From Owenia fusiformis (Eukaryota > Annelida > Polychaeta > Sabellida > Oweniidae), in assembly GCA_903813345.2 (NCBI GenBank), contig CAIIXF020000006.1:28465936-28529935 (forward strand): 64,000 nt of DNA, read 5' to 3'. Shown in pieces: positions 36,601-48,600 of the stretch. Made by a program: the position numbers and the translations under genes. Positions within the stretch are counted from its first letter, which is position 1. Each line of letters starts with the position of its first letter. A model generated the notes under the pieces. The model did not search any database, was not told the DNA's origin, and saw only the letters and a program-made list of their open reading frames with translations.

Positions 36601-39600
36601 TAAAGCGTACAAAGGCAAGTTTTACACTTGTGTATTGGATACATTGTTAATTATTAAAGCCTTGTGAAGGAATTAGAATACTAAACAATGGTGTTTCTAT
36701 TCTGTCACTTACTTCCGTCTTAATTCTGTGACATTGCCTAATGTTGACTATAGAAAGCTTAGTACCCCTAATTAAGAAGGAATAAGAAAAGCTAAAAATG
36801 ATTATTCCAGGTGAAGTCCTTCCTCTGAAGCTCCTGGACAGCAGTTGGCTAGAAAATGCACTATTTTCTGCAAGTTCCCGTGCTGCGCGTCAGACTGTCA
36901 GCGCCATCTGTGAGACAGTGTGTAATACGCAGACAGAACGCAGGAGAGCCATCATTGACAAGTTCACTGGGTAGAAAAAAAGATTTTTCAATATCAGAAA
37001 TAATTTATTTGGAACTTTAAAGTAATCTGTTGTTTTATTTTCAAATTGATATGTGAAGGATCTGCCATATACATGTATATACTTTTTACCTCATGGGCTT
37101 ATTGTATTAGTTAAGAGCTAGTAGTTATAGTAAGGTTGGGCAGGGACATGTAAAGAAGTAGAGGGTCAATTGGGATATAGGAATCTCAGCATATTTTTAT
37201 GTCACCTCCACAAGTGGTGACATGCTGTTATAGTCTCCAAGTTTATTGTTGTGGTGGTTGGTGTTCATCGTTCAGTGGTTAGTGTTAGGCATTTGACATC
37301 TGTAAAATGATAGGTGGTCACATTTTGCAGGTAAATGCCTTGTTATATATATTCATTTAATTATACATTGTACATTCTACATTTTAGATACCTAGATAAG
37401 ATAGGGACTGCTGGAGAGAATGCCAGTGACTTCCTCGCCCTCTATAAGAAACTCATCACTCCAAACCATTGGAAGGTCTATTTGGCTATTAAAGGGGTGT
37501 TGCCTCACATTGGAGAACTTATAACCAAGGTTAGTCTATTTGGCTATTAAAGGGGTGTTGCTTCACATTGGAGAACTTATAACCAAGGTTAGTCTATCTG
37601 GCTATTAAAGGGGTGTTGCCTCACATTGGGGAACTTATAACCAAGGTTAGTCTATCTGGCTATTAAAGGGGTGTTGCCTCACATTGGGGAACTTATAACC
37701 AAGGTTAGTCTATCTGGCTATTAAGGGGTGTTGCCTCACATTGGGAACTTATAACCAAGGTTAGTCTATCTGGCTATTAAAGGGGTGTTGCCGCACATTG
37801 GGGAACTTATAACCAAGGTTAGTCTATCTGGCTATTAAGGGGTGTTGCCTCACATTGGGGAACTTATAACCAAGGTTAGTCTATCTGGCTATTAAGGGGT
37901 GTTGCCTCACATTGGGGAACTTATAACCAAGGTACATTCAAATTTGAATTTTCGTTTTTATTCAACATTTCAGACATACACATAGTGAATGTATAATAGT
38001 GATTTGCTTGAGACCCTCTCTGACCTGTTAGCCTATATCACAGATTATGGATTAATCAATCCTTGTTTCACATTTGCAGGAGATAGAATACATTGAGCAT
38101 CTTGAAGAGACTACACTAAGCTCTGACCTGACACAGGGATATGCCCTCAAGTCCCTCACTGACCTGTTAGCCTATATCACAGACTATGAACTGATCAAGC
38201 AGCACTACAAGAGCAAACTTGTAGGGTTTGTACTGAATGGATACCTATCTCTACGCAAGCTTGTGGTGCAGAGGACTAAGCTGATAGATGAGACACAGGA
38301 TAACCTACTTGAACTCCTTGAGGAAATGACTACAGGTCTTTATAATACATAATTCAATACCCTAGAGTATCCTTGTATATAAAGCCAACGGTTTCCGGCT
38401 TAGTGAGCCATTGGAATTGTTGTGTAGGCATTCGTCTGTTTGTCATACATTCCTTTATAAACTACCTTCGAATAGTCTTTTCTGTAAATCATGATTTCTT
38501 TTTTTCACACATTGAGCCCAACTAATGGTGCTAGAAAAGACTATATCTTGAAAAACACATTGAATGAAAACAACACTTTTAATGTCAACCTTGTACTGTG
38601 TTTCAGGTACAGAATCTGAGACAAAGGAGTTCATGGCTGTATGTGTAAAGACAGTGAGCAAATACGGCATGGAGGACCTCATATCTCCAGTATTCATCTT
38701 TGAGAGACTCTGTAGTCTTATATTCCCCGTAAGCATATTGGTGAACACTTGTACACCTGTTAAGAGAACATTGTTTTTTTAGTTTCAGTGAACACCTTTT
38801 TTGAATATTTCAATTCGTGATCTGTATGAATGGCTCTCTTGGTCTTTACTTCTGTGTTTATTCCACTCTCGCTCATGTACATAGTTAACCAAAGAATGTA
38901 ACCCAAACAAATGTAAATAACCCAATCATTGACCATAGATTTAAAGGTCATGTTTGGCACAATTAAACCTTGTTCAATTTTCTTACATTTTCTATCAAGT
39001 TTCATTTGTTTGTTCCAAAGGGTTACTATTTTATGGCCATTTTACTGAACATGCTGAATCCATGTTGAATGACTGAGTTGTAAACATTTGTTTTGGTTGA
39101 ATTTTGTTGCTCACCCTGTATTATACACTTGAATAATGTTAATACGAATATGCTCCAATTCGGTATCCCACATAAGGTATGAGTACCGTAATCCAACACC
39201 AAATTCGAAAATTCAGAACAATACTTTGCACATATGGCGTTCGTGATCAACTATAAAATGCTTACCCCCCATAGTGTTATATATCAAAATGTACCTGTTC
39301 ATATAGGGGTTCAATTGATCAACATTAAATTATAGGGAGTCAGGTTACTTTTTGAGATATCAGCGTCCATTTATTGTAACTCGCGTTTGCTACCATTTCC
39401 TCAATTCTGAGATGACGGGCAAACGCGTAGTAAACATGCTCACGCTGGAACTATTTTGATCTACATCGCTATTTTCGTAATTCAAATGAAAGTTGAACTC
39501 CTCCTCTTTATTTTGATACCAAATAGTGGCATACTAGGTACCCTAGAAGCCAACTATGGCGTTATTTAGAACAAAACCACAAGTTTTTAAATGGACTATA

Positions 39601-42600
39601 TAGGGGTCATACCTTTTGGCGGATGGATATGGAACCTCATACCATAAGTTTAATATTCTCATCAGATTTTTGTTATGTTTATTAGGAGGAGAATGACGTG
39701 GGAGAGTTCTTCCTGTCTTTAGAGAAGGACCCTCAACAGGAAGACTTCCTGCAGGGTCGAATGCTTGGGAACCCTTATAACAGCAATGAAGCAGGATTAG
39801 GACCCCTTATGAGAGATGTCAAAAACAAGATATGTCAAGGTAATATTTGAAAAGAAATTGTTAAAAAACATCTAGTGAATTTTACTATGGACCAGCAGAG
39901 AATTTCTTTCACGACCATGTCAGCTTGACAGCAAAATAACATAAGAACCGGTCCATGATTTAATGTCTATTGATCTGTACATCAGAAATCAGGCTTGTAA
40001 CCAGATTTTGCCAATGAGGGTTCACTTTTAAAAATTCCAGGGGAGTTCACGTTTGACCATTTTGGCCCAAAGTCACTTGAAAAGTGCTCAGAATGATAAA
40101 AAACTGCATGATTTTGAAAGAATTTTTGGCCAGGGGGTGGGGGTTCTTTCGCACCCCCTCTCTGACTATGGGTCTGGAAGTTCTTTTGTTATATCCTAAA
40201 CTTGATCGAGCATTCTATACATTAGGTTATAATTTAATTGACCTGCTTACCCTCAGTACAGGTTACTATAGCAATCTCTTCTCTACAGCTATAGCTATAA
40301 TATTTTAGCATTGTATGTGTAATTACATAAAATATATCTTATGAAAAAATAAGAGGAATATGTGAAAAAAATCACAAAATGAGAGCATTTTTATCAGAAG
40401 ATATGGATTGCCCCTTGTATAGTAATGAACTTTTTTTTGCATTTTTATCAGAATATATGGATTGCCCCTTGTATAATAATGAACCTTATCAATTGTAGAC
40501 TGTGAGCTAGTGGCCCTGCTGGAGGATGACACTGGCATGGAACTGCTTGTTAACAACAAGATCATCAGCTTGGATCTGGCAGTGAAGGATGTCTACAAGA
40601 AGATATGGGTGCCAGACCATGGAGAGAGCATCCCAATGAGAGTTGTCTATAGGATGAGAGGTCTCCTTGGTGATGCTACTGAAGATATGGTCAACACATT
40701 GGATTCTGGGAAAGGTGAGAATCCTGGGCTCAACGTTTTGCATGATGGGAAGAGTGAAGTATTATCAATAAAATTTATAGCTAAAACCTCTATAATATGT
40801 AAATTAATGTACAATTAAATGTTTCTGGCGTTCGGTGGTCATCATTCGGAGGTCAGCATTTGTAACAAATGGCAGGTTGTAACATTTCGCATGTTAATGC
40901 CTTGTTATATTTAAGTATTTATCTTCATATATATTTATTGTATGTACATGTTATTATGTTGTAAAATCGTTATTAAACTTTCACACATGTAATTTATTCT
41001 CTTCCAGATGAGGATGTGAATGAGGAGGAAGTATATAAGCTTGCATCAGTTATGGCTGAGTGTGGGGGACTGGATATCATGTTGGCAAGGTGAATATGAA
41101 TACTTATGGCACCATCAGAAAGTAGTAACATATTGTTATACATTTTTCTGTAGTCTCCCACTTTTTATGGACGGTGTTCAGAGGTTGGTGTTCAATGCTA
41201 GTTGTTGTTGTTTGGTGTTCAACATCTGTCACAAATGGCAGGTGGTGACATCTGTCACAAATGGCAGGTGGTGACATCTACATGTTGATGCCTTGTCTTT
41301 CTGCAATGAACTATTTTCATGGTACTGTACTCGTAATAACTGGTACTTGTCAGCAGTGACATCTATAACAACTTGTGCATTACACATTTAATTTGTATCC
41401 CATTAGTTGATACACAGAGGTCATCATTGACGCATACACATCCTTTACATACATAGTCCTATGTTTTAAGTTTAAAAGTTAAGTTATTTTATGATAAGAT
41501 AAAGAGTTAAAACCAGCTGTGGAGGCTTTCAAGCATGAATGTCTTGTTTTAGACTTTGAATGAGGGTGGAAGCCTGTATATTATGCAATAGGCATATCTT
41601 TTTGTAATTGCAACTATAGGTGGTGATATTTTGTCACATTAATGCCTTGTCTACACCCTCGTAATCATGAGTAACCATGTTAAACTATTTTCATCAAACT
41701 CTCTTACAATTTAATTTTTTTCTTCAATGTTAACAGACTGAAAGGCCTTCGTGATGTCGCATCAGGAAAGCAGCTACTGACAGTCCTGTTGAAGTTGTTC
41801 AGCTACTGTGTCAAGGTGAAGGTGAACAGACAGTTGCTGATCCAACCCAAGATGAACACCATTAGCACCATGCTACGTGCCCTCAATCTGGTGAGTCATC
41901 AGGGTATCACTTGAAAGCCCAATTATCTAAAAACCATGAAGGCTGTTTATTTGTATATAATGAACAAGTACACGTATATACATGTAATTAATAATATTGT
42001 AAATAAATGAAACACAAAAAAAGGATCTTCTACACATTTAGAAAAAGTAAAAGGTAAAAATTATGGGAATGTCATTTTAATCCACATATTTTAGCAATTT
42101 TTTTATTTTGAACTATGTATGTATTCAATGATCATGTGTAAATCCTCATTAAGTTTTGAAAAATATTACCCATTACATTATGAAGTGTTTGTATTTTTTA
42201 TCTTGAGAGTTACATGAGGACACTCAGAATGTTGATCTCCTATAGAAATTGATGAAAAACAATACCCCCCCCGCTTCTTTCTTATAAGTGCCTCCTACAT
42301 AGTGAATGACTGGGCAAACCTTTAACTTAAGAAAGTGCAAATTGCAAACATTAATAGTACAATACAATAGTACTTCTGTCAATGAAGCTTTTACCTGTTC
42401 TTTGAATGATGATTTATTATCGGAGACCATGAAAATCTTGCAGGCCTGTAGCCAGCTTCCCAAACAGGGCCAGGTTCTCTCTTAAAAAAATTCCAGTGGT
42501 GTTCATATTTGACTTTGGCCCAAATAGTTGCATCCTCCGAATGCAGGGTTCCAGACATCATCCACTAAGGTCCTTCCTTCTTAGGTACGAGTTCTGGAGG

Positions 42601-45600
42601 CCTGTGTTCGGAGGATGAAATAGTCGCAAAAGTGCTAAGAATGGTGAACAAGTCTATGATTTTGAAAGAATATTTAGCCAATTTCCAGAACCGCCCCCCT
42701 GGCTACGAGCCTGACTTGGTGGGTTCCAACACTTTCATGTGGTTCATTTTAGGTATACAGCTGTATGTTTTTTAAACCCAGTAAAATAACAAAAATAGAG
42801 GTCAGGTATATTGTACCATAAACAGGAACCCTACAAACTCTATACCACTCGGATTGACTGATGTAACAATCTTTTCTGGGGTTGTAGAGTTGGCCGAGCA
42901 GACTAGAGCACTGGACACGCTCAGCTTGGCACTGTCGCCATAACCATGAGGTCATGAGTTCAAGACGCGTGAGCTCCTTGTGTTTATTCATGTTAATTCT
43001 ATGTTCCAGGCCTTATTAGCTGAACAAGAAAGCAGTGCTGCCACTCTTGGTCAGACCCTTACAGAACAGATTTTACAGATCATGGAGACGATCCTTGTTG
43101 AAGCCAGTAGTGAACCACCAGAAAAGTACAAGGTAATTTCCCAATGACTTGCCACATGGGAATCAATGTCTCTATTCCAACTTCAAAGAAATTGCATTAA
43201 ACAGGTTGAAATATGATAACCTGGTTTTGAATCAATTTTTGATGTTCAATATAAAATACTTCGGGGTCATTTCAGTTGCATTGAATGCCTTGGAGATTTC
43301 TTTTATATTACACTGCCTGTATTGATAAAAGTATAAAACAAGTTTGCTTTCTTCGATGGAAGCCCATGCCAAAATATTTATTTATCAAATTTTACAAATA
43401 AATTCTCATTTGTTGACATTTCGTTTCCTTGTCCTCTTGCAAATGGTGGTCTCTATTAAAGTTGCTGTTGTTGCCCCTGTTTTTGTTTTTGTTCTTTCAT
43501 ATTTCGAAGATTTGTTTTTTGGATTCAAACAGTTTTTCTTCCCATTCTTTGTCATGCATAGTCTTATTCGTGAATGTCTTTGTTTGCCACCACTTGTCGC
43601 ATCATTTGCTATGCACTTTGTATAATTGCTCCACATGCTCCATTGCTCCAAACGATTCTCAAGACTACAATTGCTGCATCGTTTAAGTTCCATAATATCG
43701 CATTCATATTTGCCCAGTTTCCAAGAACAGCTTATTCCAGCCTGCCACATGCTACAGTTCCTTCCTATGCCACATGGGGAATACACAACCTGTCCTAAAA
43801 TTAGAACCTAGATTATTGTCCGTGTCTTTCAATTTCGTGATAAGAATGTGAGCTGTGCTAATAAGTAATTTCCACCTAAGTGAAGAGAACATGGACCAAC
43901 TGAAAATCAACCAAAAACCGTGCTATAATTCTGGTTAAGCATGTTGCAATCTGTATGATTGTGTCTTTTACCTTTTGGAATGTTTTCTTGTGGATCCGTC
44001 TTTGTAACTGTCATTTCATCTGGAGTTGTCGTTCCATCAGTCATATCATCAGGAGCTGATGTTGGAATTGTTTTTGTATCTGGAGTTATTAGCATTAGAA
44101 ATAAGGATGATATTTATTTACCAAACAAGCTTTGAGCCTAGGCAGCATATGTAGGTGAACCAAATCAAATCAAATAAAAAAACATCATTTGCTATGATAA
44201 ATCATTGCATTGATAATTTGTTTAATATGATAAAATATATATGCTATATATAATATATAATATACAAGACCAAACACACAGAAGTTTGAGAAATTAATGA
44301 ATTCAAACAAAAATATACTATACTCTAAACACAGTGGTGTCCGACGATCAAAAAATCCATTTATTCTCTCATTTGGCCTATATAATAAGTTTGGCCGATG
44401 CCTAAATCTAGGGCCACCTACCTTTTGTCAGTTCATCACAGGAAATTGAATAGAAATCCCTTCTCTCATATCACACAAAACATTTCTCTCTCGCATTCGT
44501 CTCAAATTTCAACATGGAAGAGATTCTAAGAAAATAACGTCATTGACGTCATTTAGAACAGAATGGTTTCCCCAAAATGGGAGGAGATTCCATGAATTTT
44601 TGTCAAGAGTTTGAACTTCTATGAACTCTTGAGGTCATTCAGACAGAGGGCAAGAGAAGATTTTCTGAAGAAAATGACTTAGTTTCTTACAACATTTGGA
44701 TCCAATTTCGAGTATCACTATTACTGACTATGGAATGGACATGCATTTGACTTCAAAAAATAAGGCAAGTAGATATGAGTAAGTAGACCAAATGATTCAT
44801 TTGAGGCATTTAAACTTTTCCAAAAATTGATTTTTTTGACTGTCGGACGGGAAGGTTTTTAGAGTGTAATAAAACTTTTTAATCGAGGCTGGGCAGGAAA
44901 ATGTACTTATATAATGTTATTTTAATGTTTGTTACTGTCTAAGTTAAGTTTGTCTTTTGTACTCTAATACCCTATAAGGGGTGAATTGAGAAATCAATAA
45001 ATAATTAAAAAAATATATAAAATAAACTTATTAAGTCAATTGTTGGAAGGTTAATTTTCAGCCTTAAAGAGCGCAGTTTTTAGCTTTTTGCATTTTGGTT
45101 CAACCATGGAACTTATTTTATGAATGGTTCCCCAAATTGAGAAAAATAGTTTGAAAGAACAATAGGGAAACATTTAAGTTTGCTAGAATCCCATCATCCA
45201 GAGTCAAAGTGACCTTGCCCCTTTTTAGTTGACAAAATCATTTGATATTTTCATAGCTGAAGTTAATGTGTGTTTGCAGCATATAATGCCAGTGCAACTG
45301 TTCATAGAGGCTATTGAACAATTTTATGAGTTCCTTTCTTCTACATCTGATTTGATATTGGGGTTGATGTGTACATTTTAAGTGACATTCTTATTGCGAT
45401 TACAAGCAAAGAGTTTCTGACAATTTTTTAAAAACATAACACGTCAAACATTTAAGGAATTGACTTTTCATAATGGATAATTGTTAATTTTGAATATTTT
45501 TTTGTATCTTGTTTCCATGATACAAAGGAAAAACATATTCAAACAAGTCACTTGAAATCTAATATTCAATGAGATTCAATTCTCAAAGATTCAATAATTA

Positions 45601-48600
45601 CATTGAGGGAAATTAGATCGCCTTGAAATAATAATCATGTATAAAAGCTTCAATCAAATTTGGATGACTTTTAAGGATGCACATGCCTTATCTACTGTCA
45701 TTTTTATGTGGCCATCTGATTTCCAATGGCAACATTTTCCAACCTGTTGGTTGGTTTATGTTAGGTTTATACGAGTGGGTACTACAGCTATACTGATGAT
45801 TACCTTTTTGATGGCATTGTTTGCATTTTCTGTGTTTATCTTTTGATATGCATTCATCACATTCTTTCAGCTTTCTATCAACACACTTGCATGCTATACA
45901 GTTACCATTCTCTTCAAATGTTTTGTCATCTGTACATGATGAACAACTTTTGAGCACTCCATCGTCACATCTAAACAGTGTGCAATTATGATGAACTAGT
46001 ATTTTAATGTACATATTGCTAATTTCACATTGACACGGCACACAATTTTTCAATGCTCTGTCATAACATCCACATCGTCAACATTCTCCACTGTTATCAT
46101 CACAATCTTTTTCTGTGTCTCAGTTTCACAATTGCATTGTTGACAGTTGGTTATCTTTTTATTCTTACATCTACAAGCTTTACAGACACCATCTGCACCT
46201 ACCAATGTTTGTGCTAAGCCTTTCTCTCCTTTACAGGTATACTCTTTACATTTTCGTATTTTTCCTTTCCTACACTTGCAGTCAAAACAAAACCCATTTC
46301 GAACTCTATTTTTGGAGTTTCGTTTTCACAATAACTTTGTGCATTGGCCCATTTTGGCATGTGGTCTTACCTCTATTTGGAGCCTTTATTTTGGTTGTTC
46401 TTATTGGACCTAATGTGCTAGTTGGAGCTGTTCTAGTTTCAGTTGGACGAGCTGTTATTTTAATTGGAGCTTTCCTTGTAGTCTGAGCCACTATTATGCA
46501 TAAAACAATTGCATGTATCACAGCACAGTATCATAGTTAGCAAGTTTTGAAAATATTCAATTGACAGATTTTCTAGATTACTTTGAAGTCTTGTGGAAAC
46601 ACCTTTTTAATAAAAATTAAGGTTCACACATTTAGTCATACAGGCGCTTTTTTGTTGTTTTGATCTATAAGAATTAAAATTGGATTTATTATCCCATCGA
46701 ACGAAGTTCGGAGGGATATAGGGAATGCCTCCGTCCGTCCGTCCGTCCGTCCGTACTTACGTACGTCCGTACGTACATACGTGTGTACGTCCGTCCGTCC
46801 AGGCAATAACTCAAATACCGTTGGCCTGATTTTGTTCATATTTTGTACACATATACCCAATGGGAGTAGAAGTTCTGCTCGAAAACCGATTTTCAAAATG
46901 GCCGCTCATTTAAAAATGGCGGCCATTTTAGTGCCGATTTTACAGTAATTAAGGGACTGCATATAAAACTGTAATACCAATATGTTTTAAATGTAAAAAA
47001 GTTATATAGGACATTGATTAAGCTAGAAATGTAAATAAAGAAGAAATACACGCCAGGCATCTTGAAAAATGGCCGCCTTTGCACGTCATTTTACGATTTT
47101 TGCTGTAACTTGAAAAGTAGTGGAGCGATTTTGTTCATATTTGGTATGTGAATACTTTAAGCATGGCACAATGTCTAATGACATTTTTGGTAGTAGGTGG
47201 CCATTTTGAAAAATGGCCGCCATTTTTATGTGTGTTATTTAACATTTTTTACTGTAAGTCAGAAAGTAGTGGAGCGATTTTGTTCATATTTGGTATGTGA
47301 ATACTTTAAGCATGGCCCAATGTCTAATGACATTTTGGGTAGTAGGCGGCCATCTTGAAAAATGGCCGCCTTTGCACGTCATTTTACGATTTTTGCTGTA
47401 ACTTGAAAAGTAGTGAAGCGATTTTGTTCATATTTAGTATGTGAATACTTTAAGCATGGCTCAATGTCTAATGACATTTTGGGTATTAGGCCAACATTTT
47501 GAAAAACGGCTGGCATTTTTATGTGTGTAATTTTACATTTTTTACTATAACTCAAAATGCAGTAGAGCGATTTTGTTCATATTTTATATGTGAATACTAT
47601 AAGCATTTCACCCTGTCTAATGACACTTTGGGTAGTAGGCAGCCATTTTGAAAAATGGCCACCATTTTTACATTTTTTACTATAACTTGAAAAGTAGTGG
47701 AGCGATTTTGAATGGTGGCCTTTCTTATGGGTTTTATTTTATGATATTTGCTAGGCTATATATTTTGTTTATAAAAATGCCAGCCATTTCTGTTCGATGG
47801 GATTCGCTACGCTTTGGCGTTGCCGTTGTTCTGGTTTACTTATATTTTTTGTATATATGCAGAACAATTATAAATTAAAACATTACACTGTATATTGTTT
47901 TTTAAATGTCATATTCCAGTATTTTAAAGCTTTCTGTTAAAAAAAGTCAGACTAAATGACATCATATCACAATGTTAAAAGTCCCAAAATGCTGATTTTT
48001 AAGGAATGAAGATATTAACAATTTTATAATGGGAGGTTATTTTCTGAGATTATTTTAAAATAGCATATACTCTATTATGGATCTCACTGATGTATTACAG
48101 TTAAGTGAGGATTACCTTCTGTGTTTTGGCATTGTTTACATCTCTTTTCTTTACTTCCTGCCAAACACACATCACACTCCTTCAGCTTACCATGGTCGCA
48201 CTTGCACGCTATGCAGTTACCATTTTCCTGGAATATAGCACCTTTCCTCCCTCCACAAATACATGCTTTACAGTCCTTAAGTGTTCCATCCATGCACTTA
48301 CACTCATTACATATACCACCATCTACTCTGGTTTTTACTTTCTCAGTGGTAGTATCACACTGGCATGGGCTACAGTTCCCCAGATATTCACCCTCTTGGC
48401 ATTCACATTGTTGACAGTCTCCACTTCTGTCAATCTTCTTCACATTTTTCTCAGTATCATTGCAACCGCATTTGTGGCAATTCCTAATTTTTCCACTAAT
48501 ACAGTGGCAAAATCTACAGGCACGTTCTTCATTTATTGTTATAAAGTTTTTTTGTGTTTTTTTTGTTGTAACTTTACAGGTACATCTATTACATTCATAT

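Noticed and set aside
42886-42970. Functional tRNA gene
   Set aside because: A and B box-like sequences are present, but I cannot draw a full cloverleaf with paired acceptor ends, so it is more likely a SINE head or pseudogene.
43344-43811. Several overlapping + strand open frames
   Set aside because: They are antisense to the TSP1-like exon of copy A; the same pattern recurs at 52625-52880.
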